A DNA stretch of 64,000 nucleotides from UBA1794 sp050946375 (GCA_050946375.1 JBMNUT010000006.1:1-64000), one strand, 5' to 3'; numbered from the stretch's first letter, positions 8,975-17,924 are shown. A program made the numbers and translations. Notes: generated from the sequence alone by a model not told the origin.

Positions 8975-10230
8975 TTATATTGCTTAAAGATTACGCACGC
9001 ATTATGCCCTCCAAAGCCAAAGGTATTGGAAAGTACGGCACGCACAGGGCGCTCTTGCGGTTTATTGAACGTAAAATTCAGATTATAGTCGATTTCTTCG
9101 TCTTTATCGTCCTCGGCATGATTGATAGTCGGAGGAATAATCCCGTTTTGGATAGCGAGAATTCCGGCAATGGCTTCGATCGCTCCGGCAGCGCCCAGCA
9201 GGTGACCCGTCATAGACTTGGTCGAACTGATGTTGAGCTTATAGGCATGCTCTCCGAAGACGGCCTTGATTGCCTTGGCCTCCGATATATCGCCGACAGG
9301 AGTCGAAGTCCCGTGTACATTGATGTAGTCAATATCTTCAGGATTCATCCCGGCATCGGCCAATGCATTACGCATTACCAACTTCGCGCCCAAGCCCTCG
9401 GGGTGAGATGCCGTCAGGTGATAAGCATCTGCCGAAGCACCGGTCCCGGCCAGTTCTGCATAAATCTTCGCACCACGAGCCTTTGCATGCTCCAACTCTT
9501 CCAGAATCAGGCAACCTGCGCCTTCGCCCAGTACAAATCCGTCGCGGCTTGCGCTGAAGGGGCGGGATGCGCCTTGCGGATCATCGTTGCGGGTAGAAAG
9601 AGCGTGCATGGCGTTGAAACCACCGATGCCACTGACGGTGACGGCAGCCTCAGCACCTCCGGTTACAATCACATCGGCTTTTCCCAGGCGAATGCAATCG
9701 AATGCAGAAGAAATGGCCGTGGAAGAAGTAGCACAAGCAGATACCGTGGCGTAATTAGGCCCGGTAAATCCATAAAGGATAGAGATTTGTCCGGCAGCGA
9801 TGTCCGATATCATCTTCGGGATGAAGAACGGATTGAAACGAGGGCCGCGCTCCTGATTGCAGAAATAGTTGCCTACTTCGTCTTCGAACGTCTTTATTCC
9901 CCCGATACCCGCACCGAAAATTACTCCGATACGGCTCAAATCCTCTTTTTCGACATCCAGTCCGGAATCTTCTACTGCATCTTTAGCTACAGCTACTGCG
10001 AATTGCGTATAGCGGTCCATCTTCCGTGCTTCCTTGCGGTCAATGTAATCTGCCGCATTAAAACCCTTTACTTCACAAGCAAACTGTGTTTTAAAAAGGG
10101 AAGCATCGAAATGGGTAATCGGGCCTGCACCACTCTTTCCTTCCAACAGGCCGTTCCAATAATCGGCAACGTTGTTTCCTATCGGAGTGATGGCACCCAG
10201 TCCGGTTACAACTACTCTTTTTAATTCCAT
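8971..10230 (-). CDS. fabF: Beta-ketoacyl-ACP synthase II
   Basis: Encodes 419 residues. It condenses malonyl-ACP with acyl-ACP in fatty acid elongation in the cytoplasm. The Cys-His-His triad is visible: C166 in VSACATSS, H306 in NVHGTSTPVGD and H343 in SMTGHLLGAAG. Length and motifs are standard for FabF. It lies 32 bp after acpP, its carrier-protein partner, and overlaps rnc by 4 bp. Confidence 0.97.
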   Translation of the reverse strand: MELKRVVVTGLGAITPIGNNVADYWNGLLEGKSGAGPITHFDASLFKTQFACEVKGFNAADYIDRKEARKMDRYTQFAVAVAKDAVEDSGLDVEKEDLSRIGVIFGAGIGGIKTFEDEVGNYFCNQERGPRFNPFFIPKMISDIAAGQISILYGFTGPNYATVSACATSSTAISSAFDCIRLGKADVIVTGGAEAAVTVSGIGGFNAMHALSTRNDDPQGASRPFSASRDGFVLGEGAGCLILEELEHAKARGAKIYAELAGTGASADAYHLTASHPEGLGAKLVMRNALADAGMNPEDIDYINVHGTSTPVGDISEAKAIKAVFGEHAYKLNISSTKSMTGHLLGAAGAIEAIAGILAIQNGIIPPTINHAEDDKDEEIDYNLNFTFNKPQERPVRAVLSNTFGFGGHNACVIFKQYK

Positions 10231-10262
10231 ATATTATATTAGGTAGGTGTAATTGCGTCCCC

Positions 10263-10499
10263 TTACGCCTTAGCCTGCTCGATAAAATCGATAGCGTCCT
10301 TTACAGTAGTAATCTTCTCTGCCTGAGTGTCGGGAATTTGAATATTGAATTCTTTTTCAAACTCCATGATCAATTCTACAGTATCCAAGGAATCTGCACC
10401 CAGATCGTTGGTGAAGCTTGCATTTTCAGTTACTTCAGATTCTTCTACGCCCAGTTTATCAACGATAATAGCTTTTACTTTTGATGCAATGTCAGACAT
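10263..10499 (-). CDS. acpP: Acyl carrier protein
   Basis: Encodes 78 residues, an acidic four-helix carrier that holds growing acyl chains on phosphopantetheine. The attachment serine is S37 in LGADSLDTVELIMEFEKEF. It is the first gene of the acpP-fabF-rnc operon. Length and sequence are standard for the family. Confidence 0.97.
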   Translation of the reverse strand: MSDIASKVKAIIVDKLGVEESEVTENASFTNDLGADSLDTVELIMEFEKEFNIQIPDTQAEKITTVKDAIDFIEQAKA

Positions 10500-10555
10500 A
10501 ACTTTTTAGTTTTAAAAAATGAATAACTCAATTTTATTGGTTAAATTTGTGGCTG

Positions 10556-10587
10556 CAAAGGAAGCGAATATTCTCTACCTATGCAAG
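10556..10587 (-). promoter_or_regulatory. Candidate promoter of acpP-fabF-rnc
   Basis: On the minus strand CTTG (10584-10587) is followed after 20 nt by TTCCTTTG (10556-10563). Each element has one mismatch to the Bacteroides consensus. The -7 element lies 56 bp upstream of the acpP start. Confidence 0.4.
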
Positions 10588-10654
10588 TTCTACCCAAGTT
10601 TATTTCCAATTTAAGCACATTAAGACTGTTTTTGTGCGGAAATGACCTATATTT

Positions 10655-11233
10655 ATGAGCAAACGAGTCGCAATTTTAGCATCAGGCGAAGGAACAAATG
10701 CTGAAAACATTATACGTTTCTTCAAAGGAAACCCTTCGATAATCATCGCATTAGTTGTCTGTAACCGAAAAAGTGCCGGCGTTTTCGAGCGAGCCGGGCA
10801 GTTAGGCGTAGAAACTCTATATCTGCCTAAAACAGAGTTTGAAACTCCGGGCAAGTTCCTCCATATCCTCGAAGAATACCACATTGATTTCATCGTACTT
10901 TCAGGCTTCCTGCTGTTCGTCCCGTCGGAAGTATTACGACATTTCCACCGGAGAATCATCAACATACACCCCTCCCTGCTGCCCAAACACGGCGGAAAAG
11001 GCATGTATGGCGACCGGGTTCACGAAGCCGTGCTGGCATCGGGCGACCGGGAAACGGGCATCACCATCCATTATGCCAACGAGCATTACGACGAAGGAGA
11101 AATCATTTTCCAGGCCAAGACCCCCGTTTTGCCCGGAGATACCCCCCACGACATAGCTCAGCGCGTGCACCAGCTGGAATACAAGTACTACCCCGAAATC
11201 ATCCTTAAGCTACTTTCCGATGAAACCTGCTGA
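10655..11233 (+). CDS. purN: Phosphoribosylglycinamide formyltransferase
   Basis: Encodes 192 residues. It transfers a formyl group from 10-formyltetrahydrofolate to GAR in purine synthesis. Catalytic residues are N103 and H105 in NIHPSLLP and D147 in YANEHYDEGEI, matching N106, H108 and D144 of the E. coli enzyme. The N-terminal ILASGEGTN is the phosphate-binding loop. Its end overlaps the following glycosyltransferase by 14 bp. Confidence 0.95.
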   Translation: MSKRVAILASGEGTNAENIIRFFKGNPSIIIALVVCNRKSAGVFERAGQLGVETLYLPKTEFETPGKFLHILEEYHIDFIVLSGFLLFVPSEVLRHFHRRIINIHPSLLPKHGGKGMYGDRVHEAVLASGDRETGITIHYANEHYDEGEIIFQAKTPVLPGDTPHDIAQRVHQLEYKYYPEIILKLLSDETC

Positions 11234-12620
11234 CGACATAACCCTCTTCTCCTGCTGCCCCGGCCTCGAGGAGAAAGCCATACACTTAAAAGAATGGGGA
11301 AGTTCCGCCTCGCTCGAAGTACTCTACCGGGAATCCGACCGCCCTTACACCATGCTCTACTGCAAGCCGGCCCAAATAGAATGGGGATACCTCGGCCTGG
11401 AGCGCATGCTCCAGATGGCAAAGGCCACAGGGGCCGGGCTGATTTATGCAGACCATTTCCGGAAAACCGCCAGCGGTCTTGAGCCATTCCCTTGCATCGA
11501 TTACCAAAAAGGCTCGCTGCGCGACGACTTCGACTTCGGCAGCGTCCTGCTGTTCCGCACAGACCTCCTGAAAGAAACCATAGCTGAACTGCGGGAAGAG
11601 TCCTACCGCCATGCCGCACTTTATGCGCTCCGGCTGGGGATTAGCCGCAAAGCCGACATCATGCGCCTCAACGAATTTGTCTATACAACGGCAGAGCTCG
11701 ACGCGAGAAGCAGCGGCGAAAAAAACTTCGACTACGTCAACCCCCGCAACCGCGAAGTGCAGATAGAAATGGAAAATGCCTGCACGGCCCACCTCAAGCG
11801 AATCGGCGCCTACCTCGAACCGCACGACTACCTCCCCCTGAACCTCGCTTCCGGCACCTACCCGGTGGAAGCCTCTGTCGTTATCCCCGTGCGCAACCGG
11901 GCCAGAACCATTGCCGACGCCATCGAGTCCGTACTCATCCAACAGACAAAATTCCCCTTCAACCTGCTGATAGTCGACAACCTCTCGACCGACGGGACAA
12001 GCGAAATCATCGAAAAATACGCAGCCGCCCACCCGCAGACGGTACATCACCTCGTCCCCGGACGCAGCGACCTGGGCATCGGGGGCTGCTGGAACCTGGC
12101 CATTCAAAGCCCGCTTTGCGGCCGGTTTGCCGTACAGCTGGACAGCGACGACCTGTACAGCCGGCCCGACACGCTGCAACTCATCGTCGATACCTTCTAC
12201 CGCGAGCAATGCGGCATGGTAGTCGGCAGCTACGAAATCACCGACTTTGCGCTCCAACCCCTTCCCCCCGGCGTCATCGACCACAAGGAATGGACGCCGG
12301 AGAACGGCCGAAACAATGCTTTGCGCATCAACGGATTGGGCGCGCCGCGGGCCTTCTTCACGCAACTGGTGCGCGAAACACCATTTCCCAACACCTGTTA
12401 CGGCGAAGACTACTTCATGGGAATCACCCTTTCCCGCCACTATCCCATCGGACGGCTGTATGAAGTGCTCTACCGCTGCCGCCGTTGGGAAGGAAACTCC
12501 GACGCCGCACTCCCCAACGAGCGTGTGAACGCCAATAACTTCTACAAAGACCGGCTGCGCACCACCGAGCTTCTGGCGCGAATCCGGGAGAATCTTTCTA
12601 AAAAGTCCGAACCAAAATGA
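11220..12620 (+). CDS. Family 2 glycosyltransferase with an extra N-terminal region
   Basis: Encodes 466 residues. A GT-A fold begins near residue 218 with ASVVIPVRNRARTIADAIES and has the metal-binding motif at D308-S-D-D (QLDSDDLYSRP). It should transfer a sugar from a nucleotide donor. The first 215 residues are unusual for a simple GT2 protein and have no domain I recognise. No membrane segment or signal is seen. It overlaps purN by 14 bp and the DUF4922 gene by 4 bp, so the three are translationally coupled. Acceptor and donor are unknown. Confidence 0.85.
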   Translation: MKPADDITLFSCCPGLEEKAIHLKEWGSSASLEVLYRESDRPYTMLYCKPAQIEWGYLGLERMLQMAKATGAGLIYADHFRKTASGLEPFPCIDYQKGSLRDDFDFGSVLLFRTDLLKETIAELREESYRHAALYALRLGISRKADIMRLNEFVYTTAELDARSSGEKNFDYVNPRNREVQIEMENACTAHLKRIGAYLEPHDYLPLNLASGTYPVEASVVIPVRNRARTIADAIESVLIQQTKFPFNLLIVDNLSTDGTSEIIEKYAAAHPQTVHHLVPGRSDLGIGGCWNLAIQSPLCGRFAVQLDSDDLYSRPDTLQLIVDTFYREQCGMVVGSYEITDFALQPLPPGVIDHKEWTPENGRNNALRINGLGAPRAFFTQLVRETPFPNTCYGEDYFMGITLSRHYPIGRLYEVLYRCRRWEGNSDAALPNERVNANNFYKDRLRTTELLARIRENLSKKSEPK

Positions 12621-13594
12621 GCGATACCGAAAAAACTTTCGATTCAAAGGCAGCCCGCTTTTTCGTCGAAGAGCAATGCACTTCGTGGGAAGTGGCGCAC
12701 AACAACTTCGAAGCCCTGGCCAAAATCCAGACCCGCGAGCTGACCGTAGGCAAAGAGACCGTACGTTTACAATATAACCCGGCCCGAATCGTATCTTCCA
12801 CCGCCAAAATCGACGAAGACTCCCTGCAGAAGCGACCCTGCTTCCTCTGCTCTTCCAACCGACCCCCGCAGCAAGCGGCAATTCCCTTTGGGGATGACTA
12901 CGAAATACTGGTCAATCCCTACCCAATCCTCCCGTTCCATCTCACCATCCCTACCGTCAACCATACGCCGCAGCGCATCGCCCGGCGCATGGGCACGCTC
13001 CTTCAGCTCAGTCACAGCCTCAGTGAGTTCGTAGTCTTCTACAACGGCCCGCGCTGCGGCGCATCGGCCCCCGACCATGCCCACTTCCAGGCCGGAGCCG
13101 AAGGCTACCTCCCGATGGAAAGCGAAGAGGGTTTCGGCAAAAAGGGCACCCTCGCTCCGCCAATCTGCAGCTACCAGTCGGCCACTCTGCGGGCCTATCC
13201 GTTCCACAGCCGGCCCTTCTTTGAGATACGCTCGACCGAAGAAATCGAATCCATCTACCTCTTTTCCCTCGTCCTGCAAGTCCTCCAGCAAAATATGCCC
13301 GCCGATGCCGAAAAAGACGAAGAACCCATGATGAACCTCCTGGCATGGCACGTAAAAGGGGAGAGCATACTCCGCATCTTCCCCCGCAGGCAGCACCGCC
13401 CGTCCTGCTACTTCGCGCCCGACGAGAAGCGCTTCCTCATCAGTCCCGGCGCCCTGGACATGGGCGGACTGGTAGCCGTCGCACGCAAAAGTGACTTCGA
13501 AAATCTGCAAAGCAGCGACCTTGAGACCATCTTCGCCGAGGTTTGCATCCAACCCGAGCAGCTGGAAGAACTGGCCCAGCAGCTCAAATCCTAA
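12617..13594 (+). CDS. DUF4922 protein with a HIT-like motif
   Basis: Encodes 325 residues. PCFLCSSNRPPQQ (about 75-87) is followed by NPYPILPFHLTIPT and then GASAPDHAHFQAG. The H-A-H-F-Q segment resembles the histidine triad of the HIT superfamily, including GalT and Ap4A phosphorylase, which transfer nucleotides through a histidine. A nucleotidyltransferase or phosphorylase role is inference from these motifs. It is coupled to the upstream glycosyltransferase (ATGA overlap) and is followed 17 bp later by the SpoIID gene. Confidence 0.75.
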   Translation: MSDTEKTFDSKAARFFVEEQCTSWEVAHNNFEALAKIQTRELTVGKETVRLQYNPARIVSSTAKIDEDSLQKRPCFLCSSNRPPQQAAIPFGDDYEILVNPYPILPFHLTIPTVNHTPQRIARRMGTLLQLSHSLSEFVVFYNGPRCGASAPDHAHFQAGAEGYLPMESEEGFGKKGTLAPPICSYQSATLRAYPFHSRPFFEIRSTEEIESIYLFSLVLQVLQQNMPADAEKDEEPMMNLLAWHVKGESILRIFPRRQHRPSCYFAPDEKRFLISPGALDMGGLVAVARKSDFENLQSSDLETIFAEVCIQPEQLEELAQQLKS

Positions 13595-13611
13595 CCAACC
13601 GCCTCCACTCC

Positions 13612-14955
13612 ATGCACGCCGATACAGAGCCACGAGTAGAAGTAGGCATACTTTCCGCGCCCGTCCTGCGCGCCTTTTTCCAGGGCGACTATCAGCTCTC
13701 CGCCGAAACAGACACCGCAACGGAGCGCACCCCCTGCCCCGCCGGAGAACAGGAATGGCAACTCTCCGACGGGCGCCTTATATATAAAGGTAGAGAATAC
13801 CACTCCCTCCTCTTCCGACCCCTGCATCCCGAGAGCGACTGCTTCGCCCTGAAAGACGTAACCATCGGCATCCATTTCCACTGGGAGCGGCAAGAAACCC
13901 AGTACTTCCGCGGCAGTCTGAAGATAATCCCCGACGGCGACCGGCTCACGGCCATCAACATTCTCCCCGTCGAAGAATACCTGCTGAGCGTAATCGCCTC
14001 CGAAATGAACGCAGACTCCTCCCTCCATCTCCTCAAAGCCCATGCCGTCATCTCCCGAAGCTGGCTGCTGGCCCAGATGGAGCACCGCACCCGGCCCCGC
14101 AAACCGTCGGCCCCCTGTCCGGAAAGCACCGACCCGGACACACGCATCCTCTGGTTCGACCACGAGGAACACACGCGTTTCGACGTCTGCGCCGACGACC
14201 ATTGCCAGCGCTACCAGGGCATCGCCCGCGCCTGCACGCCGCAAGTACGGCAAGCCATCGGCGAGACCCGCGGCGAAATCCTCTGCTACGACGGACAAAT
14301 CTGCGACGCACGCTTCTCCAAATGCTGCGGCGGAGTCACAGAACAGTTCTCCACCTGCTGGGACAACCACGAAGAACCTTACCTGAAAGCCACGCGCGAC
14401 TCACTCACCGACTCCCGCCTGCCCGACCTGACCACCGAGGAAGGAGCCGAAAAGTGGATACGCTCCACCCCCGAAGCCTGCTGCAACCTGCACGACGCGG
14501 CAGTCATCAGCCAGATTTTGAACGGCTACGACCGCGAGACCCCCGACTTCTTCCGCTGGAAAGTGCGCTACACCCAGGAGGAACTCTCCGCCCTCGTGGC
14601 CCGCAAGACGGGCACCTCCCTGGGCCTCGTGCAGCAACTCGTCCCCCTGCGCCGCGGCCCTTCGGGACGCATCTCCCTGCTCCGCATCGACGGAAGCCTG
14701 CGCTCGCTGACCATCGGCAAGGAGCTGTTCATCCGCCAGGCACTCAGCAAATCCCATCTTTACAGCTCGGCCTTCGTCGTCAGCCGCGAGGGAAGCGACT
14801 TCATCCTCCACGGCGCCGGATGGGGACACGGCGTAGGCCTGTGCCAAATCGGCGCAGCCGCCATGGGCGCACGCGGCGTCGACTACCGCAAGATACTCAC
14901 CCATTACTACCCCGGAGCAGAGATACGGAAGCTACCCTACGGCAGAACGCCCTGA
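13612..14955 (+). CDS. SpoIID/LytB-domain protein, possible peptidoglycan lytic enzyme
   Basis: Encodes 447 residues. The SpoIID core is marked by NILPVEEYLLSVIASEM (about 118-134; E of S-E-M is the likely catalytic acid) and by the ending GAGWGHGVGLCQIGAAAMG with HYYPGAEI. In firmicutes SpoIID is a lytic transglycosylase acting on denuded glycan strands. No signal peptide or membrane segment is visible at this start or at the upstream ATG (13543), so export is unclear. I chose 13612 because it begins right after the DUF4922 stop. Next to an AmpG-like permease and a GlcNAc-kinase-like gene, a role in wall-fragment metabolism is plausible. Confidence 0.8.
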   Translation: MHADTEPRVEVGILSAPVLRAFFQGDYQLSAETDTATERTPCPAGEQEWQLSDGRLIYKGREYHSLLFRPLHPESDCFALKDVTIGIHFHWERQETQYFRGSLKIIPDGDRLTAINILPVEEYLLSVIASEMNADSSLHLLKAHAVISRSWLLAQMEHRTRPRKPSAPCPESTDPDTRILWFDHEEHTRFDVCADDHCQRYQGIARACTPQVRQAIGETRGEILCYDGQICDARFSKCCGGVTEQFSTCWDNHEEPYLKATRDSLTDSRLPDLTTEEGAEKWIRSTPEACCNLHDAAVISQILNGYDRETPDFFRWKVRYTQEELSALVARKTGTSLGLVQQLVPLRRGPSGRISLLRIDGSLRSLTIGKELFIRQALSKSHLYSSAFVVSREGSDFILHGAGWGHGVGLCQIGAAAMGARGVDYRKILTHYYPGAEIRKLPYGRTP

Positions 14956-14973
14956 CCCCTGCGACACCCGAAC

Positions 14974-15090
14974 GAAAAAGTGCCGCCACTTTTTCCGAAA
15001 AGCCTTGCACCGCTTTCCCCAAACCCTTAACCCTTTTTCCGAAAACCTACCTACCTTTTCAGCAACCCTGCTACACCTTTTTCCCGAACG
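14974..15090. repeat. Intergenic array of the palindromic repeat, about 5 units
   Basis: Five diverged units of about 20-24 bp fill the gap between the SpoIID and MFS genes. The first unit (14974-14995) has perfect 9-bp arms (GAAAAAGTG and CACTTTTTC) around a 4-nt centre. Later units (GAAAAGCCTTGCACC and onward) lose the palindrome but keep the A-run, C-rich centre and T-run pattern. The first hairpin could also act as a transcription terminator or attenuator between the two genes. Confidence 0.8.
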
Positions 15091-15092
15091 CT

Positions 15093-16943
15093 ATGACAGA
15101 AACCCGCAGAACCCCCTGGTCCTGGATTCCGACGCTCTACTTTGCCGAAGGACTTCCCTACGTGGCCGTGATGACCATCTCCGTAATTCTCTACAAAAAG
15201 CTCGGCATCTCCAACACCGACATTGCCCTCTATACGAGCTGGCTCTACCTGCCTTGGGTGATAAAGCCCTTCTGGAGCCCGTTTGTCGACCTGCTCAAAA
15301 GCAAACGATGGTGGATACTGACGATGCAAATCCTCATAGGCGCCGGGCTCGGAGGCATAGCGCTCACCATACCCGCCCCCGAGGCCTTCCGGCTCTCGCT
15401 CTGCTTCTTCTGGCTCGTAGCCTTCAGTTCGGCCACGCACGACATAGCCGCCGACGGCTTCTACATGCTGGCCCTCAAGGAGCGCGACCAGGCACTCTAC
15501 GTAGGCATACGCAGCACCTTCTACCGCGTGGCCACCATCGTGGGACAGGGACTGCTCGTCATTCTGGCCGGAACCATCGAGGCACATTCCGGACTCCCGG
15601 CAGCCTCCTTCACCGTAGAGGCAGGACCGCAGGTCGAAACCCGCATCCTGCCCGCCCCCGACCGGCAGCACGACGCCGACAGGGCAGCGGGGAAAACCGT
15701 CATCGTCATGCCCCAAACCGTAAGCCTCTGCTCCACGCCCCTCCAGCCCGCCCGGGCCGACAGCCTGAAGCGGGAAGCCATGGCCGAAAACCTGCGCAAC
15801 GGTTTCGTCCAGGCCGAAGCCCCCGGACAGACGGCAGCCGCCTCCGGCGAAAAGAGCCTCAACGCCTTCGAGCAGTTCATACAGACCCACTTCGGCGAAA
15901 GCAAGCCCCTGGCGACACAACCCTCCGATGAAAACCGGGCACCCGCCCTGGCCGTCGTCGGCGTGCGCCTCAGCGCGCCGCCCGAAGAGGGGGAAGAATT
16001 CGTGCTGACCACCGCCCTGAACCGCGGCGACCGCAGCATCTCGCTCGTCTATGGCGAGCGGCTCGTGTTCGACCGCAGCAACTGGAACCGCACGGCCTAC
16101 CTCCTCATTCAGGCCGACCCCAAGCTCCGCCAGCCGGTCGAGGCGAGCTTCCGCACGCTTTCCGGCAACATTCCCCTGGCCTGGTCCATCACCTTCTTCC
16201 TGCTGGCCGCCTTCTTCATCGCCATAGCCCTCTACCACCGCCACAGCCTGCCCGCACCCGCTTCCGACCGCCTGCGCGCGGGTAGCGACGCGCGCAGCAT
16301 ATTCCGCGACTTTGCCACCACCTTCGCCGAATTTTTCCGCAAGCCGCAGGCCACGACGGCCATACTCTTCATGCTGCTCTACCGCCTGCCTGAGGCACAA
16401 CTCGTCAAGCTCATCAATCCCTTCCTGCTCGACCCTGTGGAAAAAGGCGGGCTGGGACTGACAACCGGCGAGGTGGGTTTCGTCTACGGCACAGTGGGCA
16501 TACTCGGACTCACGCTGGGCGGCATCATCGGCGGCCTGGCCGCCGCACGCGGAGGGCTGCGCCGCTGGCTCTGGCCCATGGCGTGGAGCATATCGCTCAC
16601 CTGCGTCACCTTTGTCTATCTGGCCTATGTGCAGCCCGAAAGCCTGTGGGCCATCAACATTTGCGTCTTCGTCGAGCAGTTCGGGTACGGCTTCGGTTTC
16701 ACCGCCTACATGCTCTATCTGATGTATTTCTCCGAGGGAAAACGCCAAACCGCCCACTATGCCATCTGCACGGCCTTCATGGCTCTGGGAATGATGTTGC
16801 CCGGCATGATGGCCGGCTGGCTGCAGGAGCTGATTGGCTACCGCCACTTCTTCGTATGGGTTATGATTTGCTGCTCGGCCACCATAGCTGTCTGCGCATT
16901 CATCCGCATCCGTCCCGAATATGGTAAGGAGGAACAGTCATGA
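15093..16943 (+). CDS. MFS permease, AmpG-like, with a large extramembrane insertion
   Basis: Encodes 616 residues. It opens WSWIPTLYFAEGLPYVAVM, as in AmpG-type transporters that import muropeptides into the cytoplasm. Membrane helices occupy about 15-160 and 360-600. Between them, residues about 165-358 form a hydrophilic domain that ordinary AmpG proteins lack. The frame stays open far upstream, but that part translates the SpoIID gene and the repeat array; ATG 15093 gives the first membrane-protein-like start. Its stop overlaps the next gene (ATGA). The neighbours support wall-fragment or GlcNAc uptake, though the substrate is not proven. Confidence 0.8.
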   Translation: MTETRRTPWSWIPTLYFAEGLPYVAVMTISVILYKKLGISNTDIALYTSWLYLPWVIKPFWSPFVDLLKSKRWWILTMQILIGAGLGGIALTIPAPEAFRLSLCFFWLVAFSSATHDIAADGFYMLALKERDQALYVGIRSTFYRVATIVGQGLLVILAGTIEAHSGLPAASFTVEAGPQVETRILPAPDRQHDADRAAGKTVIVMPQTVSLCSTPLQPARADSLKREAMAENLRNGFVQAEAPGQTAAASGEKSLNAFEQFIQTHFGESKPLATQPSDENRAPALAVVGVRLSAPPEEGEEFVLTTALNRGDRSISLVYGERLVFDRSNWNRTAYLLIQADPKLRQPVEASFRTLSGNIPLAWSITFFLLAAFFIAIALYHRHSLPAPASDRLRAGSDARSIFRDFATTFAEFFRKPQATTAILFMLLYRLPEAQLVKLINPFLLDPVEKGGLGLTTGEVGFVYGTVGILGLTLGGIIGGLAAARGGLRRWLWPMAWSISLTCVTFVYLAYVQPESLWAINICVFVEQFGYGFGFTAYMLYLMYFSEGKRQTAHYAICTAFMALGMMLPGMMAGWLQELIGYRHFFVWVMICCSATIAVCAFIRIRPEYGKEEQS

Positions 16944-17908
16944 AGCGCAGCAAGTGGATACTCATAGCCGACAGCGGCTCTACCAAGACCGACTGGGCCG
17001 CCTGGGAAAAGCGCCCGCAGTTTCTGGAAAAAGGGGCGGCACTTTCGGCCGAAAGGGGCGGCACTTTTCCCGAAGAGGTGCGCCGCTTCCGCACGGAAGG
17101 CCTCAACCCGTTCTATCAGAGTGCGGAGGAAATAGGCGAAGTCCTCCGCCAGACGCGCCAGGCGCTGCAAGCCTCTGCCCCCGCCGCGCCGGGAGAAGAG
17201 GCGGAAATCGAAATTCATTTCTACGGAGCCGGCTGCACGGCCGAAAAGATTCCGCTCATGGAGTCGGCACTTGCCGCGACGTTCGGCCGCGCGGAGCACG
17301 GCGCCGTCGAGGTAAAGGGCGACCTGCTGGCCGCGGCCCGCTCGCTGTGCGGACGCCGGAGCGGCATAGCCTGCATTCTGGGCACGGGCTCCAACTCGTG
17401 CGTCTACGATGGGGAAAACATCCGCGAGAACGTATCGCCGCTGGGCTTCATACTGGGCGACGAGGGAAGCGGCGCGGTGCTCGGCAAACTGCTCGTCGGG
17501 AGTCTGCTCAAAGGGCAGCTCGGCACGAAGCTGAAAGAGGAGTTCCTCGCGCAGTACGGCCTTACGCCGGCCGACGTGGTGGAGCACGTCTACCGCCGGC
17601 CTTTCCCTAACCGCTTCCTGGCGCACTTTGCCCCTTTCCTCTCCGAGCGGCTCGACTTGCCGGAAATACGGGCGTTCTGCCGCGAGGCATTCGCCGCCTT
17701 CTTCCGGCGCAACGTGCTGCAATATCCCGAAGCACACGGCGGGGAAAGCGACAGCGGCGAGCCGCTTCCCGTTCATTTCACCGGCTCCGTGGCCTATCAC
17801 TTCCGCAGCATTATCCGCCCGCTTGCCGAGGAATTCGGATTACGCCCGGGACATTTCAGCCAATCCCCCCTCGAAGGCCTCATCCGCTACCACATGGAAA
17901 CGGAGTGA
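16940..17908 (+). CDS. BadF/BadG-type ATPase, N-acetylglucosamine-kinase-like, carrying a repeat insertion
   Basis: Encodes 322 residues of the ASKHA fold. The phosphate-1 loop is IADSGSTKTDW; the second phosphate motif is CILGTGSNSC, and SPLGFILGDEGSG follows. Relatives phosphorylate GlcNAc or related amino sugars. Residues about 22-52 (FLEKGAALSAERGGTF within it) come from the palindromic repeat array. In homologues I recall, only a short strand separates the DW motif from the T-x-G-x-N-P-F motif, here TEGLNPFYQS. It is coupled to the AmpG-like permease by a 4-bp overlap, which fits phosphorylation of an imported amino sugar. Confidence 0.85.
   Translation: MKRSKWILIADSGSTKTDWAAWEKRPQFLEKGAALSAERGGTFPEEVRRFRTEGLNPFYQSAEEIGEVLRQTRQALQASAPAAPGEEAEIEIHFYGAGCTAEKIPLMESALAATFGRAEHGAVEVKGDLLAAARSLCGRRSGIACILGTGSNSCVYDGENIRENVSPLGFILGDEGSGAVLGKLLVGSLLKGQLGTKLKEEFLAQYGLTPADVVEHVYRRPFPNRFLAHFAPFLSERLDLPEIRAFCREAFAAFFRRNVLQYPEAHGGESDSGEPLPVHFTGSVAYHFRSIIRPLAEEFGLRPGHFSQSPLEGLIRYHMETE
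17004..17094. repeat. Palindromic repeat array inside the GlcNAc-kinase-like gene
   Basis: About four units, including GAAAAAGGGGCGGCACTTTC and GAAAGGGGCGGCACTTTTCC, lie in frame near the gene's 5' end. The encoded peptide repeats about every 7-8 residues: FLEKGAA, LSAERGGT, FPEEVRR. Confidence 0.85.
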
Positions 17909-17924
17909 GCGCCCGCTCCTCCAC

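Noticed and set aside
14202..15092. Long N-terminal extension of the MFS permease
   Set aside because: It reads the SpoIID gene out of frame and the repeat array; a normal permease start exists at 15093.
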